From Rotaria sordida (Eukaryota; Rotifera; Eurotatoria; Philodinida; Philodinidae): a stretch of 64,000 nt of DNA. Within the stretch, counting starts at the first letter, position 1, and each line of letters opens with the position of its first letter. A model generated the notes under the pieces. It saw only the letters and a program-made list of their open reading frames with translations, was not told the DNA's origin and did no database searches. Shown in pieces: positions 24,901 through 37,500 of the stretch. The stretch lies in contig CAJNOL010000788.1 in NCBI GenBank assembly GCA_905250125.1, forward strand, positions 39,307 to 103,306, read 5' to 3'. The translations under genes and the position numbers were made by a program.

Positions 24901-27204
24901 GAAATAAGATCATTGTATTAATTTGTGCAACATAAATTGCGTGTAAAGATAGTTTCAAATAATCATATTGTCACAAAAACAGGAGCATCTACATAATTTC
25001 AAGCTTTCAAATCAGTCTAGTTTCATAGAGACTTTCTTTGTAAAAAAAAAAAAACTATTCGCTATGAAATTCAAAAGTCGATTTCAAAAAGAATTTAACA
25101 CGGAATAAAAGAGTTCAGTAGAACTTAAATATAGGAGCCTCAAGGATATTACAAAAAATTTAATCACTATCTATTTCATAAATATCACATTAGTTTCATT
25201 CCATGATTTGGATTGTCTTTTGAAACTCCATAGTGTACTTGATTTATTTTATTTAATTTACATTTATATCTTTAAACATACCGTTTTAGGAAAAAGAACG
25301 GTATGTATAAGGACAGATAGCATTTAATTTCCTATTTTTTCTATCCTAAATAGATAAAAATAATACTTTATCAATTTGGTAGTCTACGTGAATTTAAGGT
25401 AACATGAATTTCAATAAATCATGATGTAGCTCTTCGAAGAGTAGTCGACTTAAACTGTGAGGAAAGTCTGGAGTAAACTACTCCACCTGAGTTGGTGGAT
25501 GACTCAGATGGTAGAAGAAGATAAATATTATCTTTATCATGTTTTTCAAGGTATGATTCTCATACAAATTTATGCAATTTCATGGTATGATTATCATGCA
25601 TTTTGAATCAATTTCACAACATGAATATATATCGACAGCATCCATATCTTTGACAAAAATCAAAATGAATGTCGATTTTGTGATAAGAAATATTTTTCTT
25701 TTTTTTTTTTTTACCTTCGTCATCATTTGTCTGTAGGAAAAATCTCATGAAAATGATATAGATAAAGTCATTTTTTATTTCATGGGATGATCGTCGAAGG
25801 AAAAATAATTTTAGAAACCTTATTTTCCTTTAAAGTCTAAAGAATAAGCATTGTTTCGCTATAGTAGCTGGATTTACTTTTTGATAGTAACAGTGTAGTC
25901 AGTATCTCAATAATTATGTTTGTTTCTTGAAAGACGATTGCTTGTTTTGTTTTTTTGTTAAGTTTCTCAGAGGAGTTTTTAAATATGAATAATTTATTTC
26001 CAAGTAAATTCGACAGAGGTAATCTGAGTAAACATAAATTCAGTATTATCATCTTTTGAGAGAGTAATATTTCGTGATTGGATGCGGCACAATTCTTGAT
26101 ATCGTAGCTTCGATCTGGTCAACTCGAGATATGGTTGAATCAACTTTGAATGGCTTCTAGTGGTTACACTATGATTAGTAACTTGTTTCGTTATTTTATA
26201 TTTGGTCCTTTTGTTTTGAATACTATTTAATTGATAAATGAGATGTATTGAAACTGAATTATAATTAGAAATGACAATTTTATATAGTCATTCGTTTTGT
26301 TCAATAAGAAAGAAATATCAGTTATTCTGAAGCGAAAGATAGAGAAAGATAATATCAAGAGAAAAATCAAGTTTCACATCAGAGCTTTGTTGATCTTCGA
26401 ATCAAATACTACCGAAGAAAATTGTTGGACTATAAATTCTTTTGATCATAGTGTTAGAGTTTTATTAGCTTCATTATTTTGCAAAACTGGTAGAGGCCAA
26501 AATATAACGATGTTCTGAATCTTCATTTAGTTTTTTATCCGATGAAATTAATGTCAAGTGACAAATTATTGATATCAAGATATCGAATGTTCAATGAAAC
26601 GAGACAGATCAATTAAGATAATGAATCTAAATTCTTTTTTCGAAAAGACATAAGTTTTCCTAATGTTAACAATTGACAAAAACAAACAACTTCAAAGAAA
26701 AGAATATTGTACAAGTTTATGGAGTCTTGCAAAAATTTGTTATTGAATCTCAATAGCCAATCTTTTCTTTTTTTAAATGATTTTTAATATCATGATAATG
26801 TTAAACATACATAATTCTTAATGAGATGTGATTTGAAAAGACATTTACATAGGAAATTTAGAGAATAAAAATCTTCGAAGTTGTACTTGTCCAATACATT
26901 AATTACCAGTATATCGTATCTCTAATGAATAATGTCGTTTTTTAATCGTTTCTTAGGTACAAATGAAAATTCAACTTTTTGGCTGAAATGAAACTTTATA
27001 AACAGATGAATTTGTAGATATAAGTTTTTTTTTCCTGAGACTTTCCATTTAGTATAGAATACTTTGCGAGAAAAAAAATGAGTATTAAAATTGAAGTTGT
27101 TGAACATGAATACTAATGGCCTCACTCCGATTTGTGCTCAAATAATATCTGTTCTTGGATACCTATAAAATATAACATGTTGTCATATTTAGGACAATCA
27201 TTCA
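21931..27204. other. Gene-poor AT-rich intergenic region
   Basis: About 5.3 kb with no gene I can support. There is a short perfect hairpin around 25277-25307 (stem ACATACCGTT, 11-base loop) and a small ACCGATT/AATCGGT inverted pair near 24500-24555. Open frames of 60-73 codons here show no domain or codon bias like the real genes. Confidence 0.5.
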
Positions 27205-27455
27205 TTAATACTATTATGTTTATCAACAAAAACTATTATCTGAATAACATATAATTACAATTGTTATCAACTATGCAATGATTGTTAAAGATATAGTTAA
27301 AGAAAATCATATTCAGTAGTTTATTGAAGGTACTTATCCACATTTAAAAAATAATCTAATATATTGAAATAACAACTTCGTTATTTTCATCGCAAATATC
27401 ACAATCAACTATCAAATGAGAAAATTTTTCAACGATCATCGACAATAGAAAATAG
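27205..27455 (+). pseudogene. Decayed copy of the PPR gene at 21421
   Basis: Base-by-base similarity to about 21625-21870: shared landmarks are TTATGT(A/T)TATCAACAAAAA, TGCAATGATTG, CCACATTTAAAA(G/A)ATAATCT, AACAACTTCGTTATTTT and TTTTTCAAC(G/A)A near the ends. The copy has lost the frame: in-frame stops (for example the TAG in CAGTAGTTTATTGAAGG) and small length differences. It is in the same orientation, so it could be a tandem or dispersed duplicate. The 5' presequence part is not clearly recognisable upstream. Confidence 0.75.
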
Positions 27456-27844
27456 AAATAAAGATTTTCATCTGTTAATTCTAATTAGATGAATAACGTA
27501 AAATCGCTGTTATTATAAGAAAAATCGCAATATCATCTTCGTTGCATGACGAATTATTATTAAACACGTCTACGTATTAAGATATTTTGACGAATTTCTT
27601 GTTACCTTGATTGTTTTATTTTTTACTTTTTCCATGCATGCGATAGAAAATGTGATAGATACGCATGTATGTGCAGGAAGTGTGACCAAAAAACGAAGTG
27701 TAATAACGAAAAAGAGTCACTTCTTTTGAAGATATTTTACTCTTTTTCGCATTTATAAAACGGTGAATACTTTTAGAAAAAGCATATCAACTGTATCAAT
27801 CTCCTTCATCGTGACTATCAAAATCAAACATTTAAAAAATAACT

Positions 27845-27989
27845 ATGATAGAACCAATGGGTTTTGCTGCTATTTGTATGGGAGCTCTAGCTGTAACAAT
27901 AGGCGGATTACAAGCAATGGCAATGATGTTTGCTCCAGCAGTGTCATCTCCAAAAGATAAATATCGAATCAATGAAGAAGAATATCAAG
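27845..27989 (+). CDS. Small single-membrane-span protein, 5' part, cut by an assembly gap
   Basis: The first 48 codons read MIEPMGFAAICMGALAV, then a hydrophobic stretch through MMFAP (about residues 6-31) forming one predicted transmembrane helix, then a charged tail with KDKYRINEEEYQ. Codon use resembles the other real genes. The frame runs into ten Ns at 27990. The base before the gap (TATCAAG) and the ATTTAG just after it could be splice-site remnants, so the gap may lie in a small intron. I do not recognise the family; small inner-membrane proteins of mitochondria (complex I or assembly factors) have this look, but that is only resemblance. Confidence 0.5.
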
Positions 27990-27999
27990 NNNNNNNNNN
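27990..27999. other. Assembly gap (10 N)
   Basis: Ten Ns inside the small membrane-protein gene. A fixed 10-N length usually marks a scaffold join of unknown true size. Confidence 0.95.
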
Positions 28000-28565
28000 A
28001 TTTAGAAAAGTCAGGCATACTCTCAATAACGAAAACTTTTCATCAAATTTTTTCTTATTCTTTTTTTTTTCGATGCATTTTTCTATCATGAAGGTTAGGA
28101 AGTAGACGACACCAATTAATAATTAACAAATATATAGTCCGTATTGTTTACAGTCTGATTGCTTTCAACAATACTAAACTACTCTACTCAATACTAAAAT
28201 AGGTGATTCTATGTTTCTTTTTTTAAATATTATCATTACTCATCTGTCGTTATATACAACAATGTTTTTTGCTTATTTTTAGTTTCATCATTGTTTAATC
28301 ATGGGTGATTGATCTTTTTCACTCTGTACAAAATATTATCAAAAAAGAAAAACACATTACACCTCGATGAGTTGAATAGAAGAAGGAAAAAAAAATGTTT
28401 AAAATACACAGACACAGACATACACTTGTTTGAGAAAAATGACACACATGAAGAAACAAGAAAAAAGAAAACATAATCATGACTAGTCATAGATATATAA
28501 GGAGAGAATAAAAACACTAATGGGACGGACAAATTAGCACCAAATTAATAAATTATATGAATAAA
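28000..28565. other. Region after the gap, up to the RB1CC1 stop
   Basis: May contain the rest of the small membrane-protein gene (an exon could start at 28006 after ATTTAG) and the RB1CC1 3' UTR from the opposite strand. No clear coding segment was identified. Confidence 0.35.
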
Positions 28566-31500
28566 TTAGTTTGGTGAGGAAGATATTGTTGGTTTCCATG
28601 GTTTAACACGAACTCGATAGAATTTTGTACCTAATTGTACATTAAAACGATTATTTGGTTTTTTTGCTTGACAATATTCTTTATCGGTAACTTGACCAAG
28701 AAATGGAGTTGTTGATGGATTTAATCCATTATTTCCAATTAATGTTGAATTAATCATAGATGTATTTATAAGTGATGGAATATTTGTTGAATTTTTTCCA
28801 TTATCAGTTGATATTGAATCAATTACATTTGTATTATTATTTATTTGTTGATTGAAATTTTGTTTTTGTTGTATATTAAATAATTCATAACAATCTGAAT
28901 GTATAAAATGAAGTGTTGGTAAATAAGTAAATATCCTATATTGCTGATATATTGTATCAAAAAAAATAATAACATGATCGGATCTATTAACAGTAAAAAA
29001 AGCAATTGGTGCTGCTTGTGGTGATGAATTTGTTGTTAATGTTGATATACATGATGTTGATGATACAATTGGTGATGAACTAACAACTGAACATATAGGA
29101 ACAGTTGTTTGTGTTGATAATGGAATTGTTATTGGATTTGGTGGTGATGCAGCAAATGGTGTATATAATTCTACAGCATTACTTGATTCACCTGGAGATG
29201 CTTTAAAACATGTATCCATTAAAATATTATTAACTGTTGGTTGTTCACTTGAATAGAAAAAGAAAAATTATTAGAATTGTTTTTATATTTACCAATATTA
29301 AATTTTTGTTCTAAAGGATATAATTAATGAATTTTATTGTGAATGAAAAATTGATTGTATGTCATTGTAAACAGTTTTAATGAGTAGAGAGAAAAATAAA
29401 CATATATTGATGTGGTCAAGTGTTATAAAATTTGCAGTTTAGATCAGGGTGAGAAAACAAAAAAAGTCAAAACCAATCAGATGTTCGTTATCAGCATCGA
29501 ATTCTATAACAAATAGTACTTTTTTTTCCTCAGAATTCAATCTTTTTGAACTGAAAAATTTTCGAGGAAAATAAAAATTGAAATTTTGATTTAAGGCTTC
29601 TCCCTATCAACAATCTATTTTCGTTCCGGAACAACCGATCTATCTGAAAATATGGGTGTGGATCTAGAGAGCTTACAGTAAAGATTTCAGCCCGAAATAT
29701 TGAATTCTTCAAGAGTTATTCTTACATCAAGGAGTCAAAAGTAAGTCTCCATGCGTCCCAAATTTAATCATACAGATTTCGGATTGGGCATCAAGATGTA
29801 ACCAATACTTACCACTACAATTTAAGAGAACCTGAATTTTTAAATTATTCTTTGTTAAGTTTTCATATCGGTTTTCTCCGAAAAGTTCAAAAAAAAAATA
29901 CGGATCCTACTGTTTTTTTCAAAAACTAAGTGAAAAATAAAAAAATTGGCTCTATTAAGTTATTAAGCAAAATTTTCTCTTCAATCTAAAATCTTCTCAA
30001 ACTTTCTACCATGTAAAATGATTGAGAAAGCAGGGACGTACGAACAAAAAAAAAACGGCAAACAAAATTGAGCTTTGTAAATCCAAATTTTTTCCTTCGT
30101 AGAATGATTCACAAGAGATTGAATGAAGGGAATGTATGAAGCACAATTGCTAGAGCATACGGTATATATTCTCCAAGTCAGAAGTCTTTAAGCAAAGTCA
30201 TAGAGCTTCAAAAATTACAATCTAACGGACATCTTTTGTTTATGAATTTTTCCGAATATCTCTTAAAACCATCGTAAAAACTAAGAATAATAGTAATTCT
30301 ACAAGTAGAAAATATAGGCTATTCGATCATGTAGAAAGCTCAAAAATCTATATTTTTGACCGATAGCTTTAACTTAATTCTCCATATTGTTCAAAGTTCG
30401 ATGCTGATTTCAAATATGTACATTCTTATGAACAAAACAAATGTAAAATGTTTAACAGTTTAAAAAACATTACTAAATTCGGACACTGATGAAACTCTGT
30501 AACACAGTATTGCGAGAAAACAGATACGAATATTAAATAAAACTAGATTGATTAATAACTAATTGAAGGATCTTTGTTTAACGATGTATTCTACTATCAT
30601 CTTTTATATAAATTTTCATGTTGTTCAATTTAAAAAGGATTCTATATATGTCGAGAGCACTCCATATTACTCAGGAATAGAAATTCATCCATTCTAAATC
30701 CTATCGATCATTTTCTTTTCAATGATAGATTCAGTTTTCTTCACTTTTAAGTATGAAATGTTCTTAATTTATTTTCCAAATATATCTTCGTATGTTTTCA
30801 ATTCTCTAATGATTTCGAAAATATTAAGATAAATACATGGAAAGATAGGTCGAAACCATAAATGATACGATATTTTATTCAGCATCTTCTTTTTCTCTGA
30901 GAATCTTCATTCTATATATTGAAGTTGTTCTATTATTGGAAAGAACATGTTAAGATGCAGGTCATAAAAGAGATCCTTCGTTGAATTAAACTTTGTTACT
31001 ATCATTTTTGTTTCCACTTACAAAGTAAGAATTTAAGAAAAGAACTCTCCACCCTGACATACTCTCTTACGACGGAACCTTTCGAGGTGCTAAAAAGCTT
31101 TTGAGCCCAAATTTTGTCCATAAGTAGGGGATATATAGACTAGGAAAAGCCTAAGATGATATCGGCCCAAGTTGCGATTTGGATGAGATATCAGCTTTTT
31201 ACTAGAATTTTCCTATAGGACCCCATTTTCTCGATAAGATGAAAGTTTCGAGTTTTGAAGTGAAATTTTGCCCATATCAAGGTCTCAACTAGAGTGGCTT
31301 ATTTACAAAGTTTCAAAGTTTTTAGACTAGGCATTACCGAGATATAATATTTTCAAAATATCTATGCGTAAAAGGATATCCGTAAAAAGCGTGTTCATGA
31401 TAACAGGCTCATATCTCGGTAATGCTTAGTCTAAAAACTTTGAAACTTTGTAGATAAGCCACTCTAGTTGAGACCTTGATATGGGCAAAATTTCACTTCA

Positions 31501-34500
31501 AAACTCGAAACTTTCATCTTATCGGGAAAATGGGGTCGTATAGGGAAATTCTAGTAAAAAGCTGATATCTCAGCCAAATCGCAACTTGGGCTGATATCAT
31601 CTTAGGTTTTTTCTAGTCTATATATCCCCTACTTATGGACAAAATTTGGGCTCAAAAGCTTTTTAGCACCTCGGAAGGTTCCCTCGTTAGACAAAAAGAA
31701 ATGAAGTATATAGAGTGAAAGATCACAGAGAATTTTGGGTTATCACATAAACTATTTTTGATTCCTTTGTTTGTCAAATATTTCTCGAAAGTGTAATGAT
31801 ATAGGATTGAACATTTGATCAAAAGAGTCATGTGGTAATTTATTTCTTATATCATTTGAAAATAATTTAATTTTGTAAAGACGTTTTTCTCTATCTTGAA
31901 ATTTATGATAATTAAAATAATCAAAAATGAATAATTACGTTTTTGGTGATGTTGCAGCATTTCCAGCAGCTAACATACTTTGAACAAGAAATGTACTTGG
32001 CATTGAAATAGGTTCACTACGTTTAATAAATGTTGCTCGATTATTTATTTCATCAGATAAATGATTTTTTTCATCTTTATTTAATTGTTGTTCATCATCA
32101 TTTGATGTTGTCATAACAGATTTTGTTATAGATGGTATTAAAGTTGGTGATGATATTGATGATGCATAAAAATTTTGTAATTTTTTAATACATTCTTTTA
32201 ATTTAGTAATTTTTAAACGTTTATCTTCTAATTGTTGTTCTAAAAATCCAATTTGTTTTTTTTGTACATCTGTTGCATTTACAACAGCACGCTGTATAGC
32301 TAAATTAAATTGTTTTTGTTGATCTTTTGTTGTTAAACGATGTATTATTTCATCATTATCATCTAATGATGTTTGAATTGATTGATTATTAAATTCAATT
32401 TGATTTGTTTGTATTAATTGATTTTCAGTTGTTAATATAATACTTGTTTGTTTATCAAATGTTATTAATTGATCTGTTTGTATATCAATTGTTGTTGTTA
32501 ATATTTCATTTTTATCTTGTTCATTAGAAGATTTTTCAATTTCAAAATCAAAATCTGATTGAAGTGCTTTAACAATTTCTGATTTTTCAATTTCAGATGT
32601 ACGACGAAATTCATCAAAATTATTTACAAGTATTTCATATTTTGATGTTAATTCTTGTTTTATTTGTTCATTTACATCATATTGAATCTAAAATAAAAGA
32701 AAACAAAAATAAAAACAAAATAGATAATAAAATAAAATACTTTTAATGTTTCATTATCTTGAATATAATTATTTATTTCTGAACGTAATTGTTCAATTTG
32801 TTCTTGATATTGATTATTTGATTGTTGAAGATTTGTAATAATTTTTAAAATAATTTCATGATAATTTAATAAATAATCATGTTGTATTTTATTTGTTTGT
32901 TCATATTGATTTTTTAATGAAATAAAATCATTACGTATAGAATGTGCATATTCATTATCAGTTTGTTGTGATGCACAAGGACGATGAGGAGGAGAAACAG
33001 CCATTTCAGTTGATGTATAAACAGCTTCAAGAGTACATTGAACATAATCATCTTCTTCTTCATTGTTACTTGTTGTATTTGTTGTTGTTGTACTTATAGC
33101 TGATGTTTCATTTAATTGATTCTCTGATGAAGATTTTGTTATTGAGAGTATTTCTAAATGAAAGTAATAGTTTGTTAAAATCAATTTGTTTTACTTAGTT
33201 ATAAATAAATAAAATTATAAAAATTGAATTTGTGTAACAAGAAAATATATAATGAAATTTTGTACAACATTTAACTGTATAACTATGTGCATTATGTAAA
33301 TCCAAATGAGTTATGAATACCATGAAAAGAATTTGTGTGCTTAGCTTATTATTGTGGAGATACAGGATTTTTATGGTATTTTTTAAATACAAACGACTAT
33401 TCTTGTTAAGAGTTTTCTTGATGCAAAGTTTCAAGTAGATATTTGAAAATCTGTTCTCCTGAAGAGGACTACGACATTCATTTAAGGCGTCCTGTTAAAA
33501 ATCTATTTTCGTCCCAGGACAACCGATCTATCTGAAAATATGGGTGTGGACCTAGAGAGCTTACAGTAAAGATTTCAGCCCGAAATGTTGAGTTCTTCAA
33601 GAGTTACCTCTGTATCAAGGGCGCAAAAGTAGGTCTCGATGCTCCCCAAATTTAACCATACAGATTTCAGGTTAGCATCAAGATGTAACCAACACTTATC
33701 GCTACAACTTAAGAGAGCCTGATTTTTTAAACTCTTCTTTGTCAACTTTTTGTGTCAGCTTCTCTTGAAAAGTTCGAAAAAATAGGGGTCCTACTATTTT
33801 CCTCAAAACCTACGTCAAAAACAAAAATTCGGCTCTGTTAAGTTGTTGAGCACAATTTTCTCTTCAATCTAAAACCTTCCCAAGGTTTCTAGCATGTAAA
33901 ATGGTTGAGAAATTATGGACGCATGAACAAAAAAACTCGTTTTGAGGAAAACGGCAAACAAAGTTGAGTTTTGAAAATTCAAATTTTTCCTTCGTAGAAC
34001 GACTCACAAGAGATTGTATGAAGCGGACTTTCTAGAGCACATGGGATATGTTCTTCAAATCAGAAGCCTATAGATAAAGTCATAGGGCTTCAAAAACTGA
34101 AATTTACTAAACATTTTCTGCTTTTGAATTTTTCCGAAAACCTCTCGAAACCATCGTAAAAACTAAGAATAATAGTAATTCTGAAAGTAGAAAATATGGA
34201 CTATTCGATCATGTAGAAAACTCAAAAATCGATATCTTTTGACAGGGAGCCTTAAAAACTATCATAAAAGTGCATTATCTCCGCAATAAAAAGGTAAGAG
34301 CACGAACTCTATTTCACAATATTTATAGCTTATTTGGATCTACATAGTGTCGATTCGAAAGTGATTTATCAGTTGGAGGATCTCTCTTGTAAGATAATTT
34401 GTATTAATGGTTTTTTGAATTGAGATCTGATATCTCAGAAATAATCATCATTTTTCATTTTTCGTTTCGAAAACAATGCCGATTAAAAGAAATATATATA

Positions 34501-37500
34501 TCACCAGATCTCGACATTCGAAAAACAAAGAATTTGAATATTAGAAAGTCTTACTGATAGTCTATATATATATAAGGTAAAATAGTCTCTAACAATGACT
34601 AGTGTTCTCTCTCATAAATTTACCATTTATATATTTCAATATGATTATAACTACTACATAGAAATTCGAACACATGAAGAATTAAAATACTAGTGATGGG
34701 ATCGATTCGTAGTTTTTTTGGAACTAAACCGATCCCATTTCTGTAAACTATGTTAAATCTTAATTTATATCGTACAATAATTTGTTAAGCAAGGAGAATA
34801 AAAAATAATCTTAAAGAAAACACTTTGAATGTTATGTTGATGATTTCATCGAATTCTATTCTATAGAAACGTTCTTCTTTCTGAAAATGAACAGAGAGAC
34901 TTGAAGTTTTTTTTTTTGTTATTTTATTATCTAACCTTTTTCTGTTGGTGTTTCATCATTTTTATCTTCTTGTTCAATATTTGATTGATTTTCATTTATT
35001 TTTTGAATAATATTTTCATTAATAATTTGTTTTAATTGATCTTCTGATATTAATGTTTGTGTTAAAAGTAATTCATTCGGTGATTCAACATCCGATGTTG
35101 ATGAAGAACGAATAACTGTTGATCGACTACTACTAGTTGTTGGTGATGGAATTTGTTTTTGTATATCTTCATTAATCATTGTTGTTGTCAATGGAATAAA
35201 TACTGAAAGTGGTATAGTAGGTGTTGGATATTCTTCTTGATGAAATATTTGAGTACAACGAATAAGTGAAGCAAGATTTGTTATATAATCAACAGGAGTA
35301 TTTTCACTAATTAATCAAAAATAATATAAAATTAAATCAAAAAAAAAAAAAACAAGAAAATACTTGTTCTGTTGTCTTATTTCAGGAAATTCTTCAAATA
35401 ATTGATCAAGTTCATTTGATGTTATATTCGGTAAATTTATATCCAATAATGGTAATGGTTCTTTCTATTATATTAAAAAATAAATGAATTTATTTATTAG
35501 AAACAAAAACAAAACAAACAACTGAATATAAATCTTACAATGAAAAATGTTGGCAATATTTTAAGAGCTGGTAATAAATTAAATAGAAAATGTGGTTCTA
35601 AAATAAGAAATTTTTTAAATACAATAAATAAATAAATCGATATATCTTACCATACTGTTTAATAAACTGTTCTCGTTTAGATATTTCATCATTATAAATA
35701 TTCTTTGTTTCATAATAAATTGTTTCGGAAAACTACAAAAAAAAAAAAAACAACAGATTAAAGAATTTTTAATCGTTTGTGTTTTTTTTGAATTAAGAAG
35801 AAAAAAAAAAGACAAGAATCGAACTTGATTAAAAATGTTTGAATATTGTTTTCGTCTAATACATTCATTTAAAAATAAATAATAAAGATTAGGTGCTTGA
35901 TTAAGTTGTTGTAAAAATGCGAGAGTTTTTCTTGTACGATTTAATTTATGAGTATATACTGATAATTTAGTATCATAATCAACTAAATTTCGTTGAAGAA
36001 GCATAAGATTTCTGAAAAAAAGAAAAATTTATTTTATTTCATTTTAATTGAAAATGAAAAATTTGATTTTCATCTTACTTAAATCTTCGATGTAATTGAT
36101 CAATAATTTCTTGTTTTGATTTTCGAATTTTTTTTTCAATATCAATTAATTTTTTATGTCTTTTACTAATTTCAATTAGATTTTGTGCATGTATACCCGA
36201 TATATCTTTTATTAATGCCCAATCTCTTTGATTACCAATATTTGAACTAAATCTTTGTCGTTGACTTATCAAATACTAAGAATAAAAACAAAAAAAAAAA
36301 AGAAAATTAATTTTTTTATTTATATTCTTTATATACATCGGCACAATCTTTTTGTTCATGTTGTAAACGTTTTGCATTTGTTAATTCATTTTGTAAAAGT
36401 GCAAATCGTTCTTCAATACCAACCATATGTTTTAATTCATGATTTGAAATTTTTTTAAATAAAGTATCAATTTCCACATTTAATGAAGATAAAAGTTCAT
36501 CTGAACACTAGAATATATTTTTCAAATTAAAATTATTATTATTATTATTCTAATATAAAATATTTTATTTACCCCATCAATAAAATTTATGCATCCATGG
36601 ATTATATCATCAATTTTCATATTGGCTAACTAATTAAACAAAAACAAAGATTTTATATCGAATTGGTCTTTTCAAAAGAAAAAAGTTATTCTATTAGAAG
36701 TAATTTCTCGCCTAATGTCTAGGGTTCTCGATTAGGAGGGACATCCTTCCCCAAAATGTCTGACTTTTTGCTAATTATTTACAGCTGCATGATAACCGGA
36801 TTTTGAGGTATCATTTACCTGTTGCTGGCAAAAAGTGAAATAAAGATAAGTAGACAATACTTTTACAAGGTGACTAGGATTGGGGTAGACCCTGTGGGAG
36901 AGATGGCTTGGTAGCAGATGGTGTGTTGTCGGAGAGACCGAGTCACAATGAATTTCGTTCTCCTTTGACCCGTTCACCACTTCACATGTCGTACAGAACG
37001 GCTCATGAACTACCTTAAACGACTGCCATTACGATGGTCGTTTTCACAACATTTTTCATTGTTTCAAAAAGTATTCTAAAATCATCGTTAGACACTTTCT
37101 AATAATCTATAATCGATTGATAATTGCCTGTTGAAAAAAATCATATCTTTTTTAATGTAGATTTCTTTCACCATCTAGTTCAATAGTAAGTATTATATTT
37201 GAATAAATATATTTATTTAGATTTATCTTAATGAGATATGAAATAATAAATATTTAATACATCTATTTAGGTTTATCTCATAGATATATTCAATAGTAAG
37301 TATTTTGCTTAAATATTTTTATTCCTTTTTTAGATTTTTCTCATTGAAATCTTCAACGGTACGTATTTTTTTTATGTAGATTTATCTCAATGAAATATAG
37401 ATTAGGAAGGATTTTATTTAAACAAACAAAAATTGTTTCTTGTGCTCATGAAAAGTGAGGAAGGGACGAAATATCGTGCTTTTCTTCACTGAAGGCAGAC

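Noticed and set aside
25277..25307. 10-bp perfect hairpin as a possible terminator or structured RNA
   Set aside because: A lone short hairpin in eukaryotic AT-rich DNA with no transcript context is not interpretable.
35364..35597. Suspected frameshift at the RB1CC1 exon 12/13 junction
   Set aside because: On recounting the bases the junction is in phase (exon 13 begins at 35464), so no frameshift is needed.
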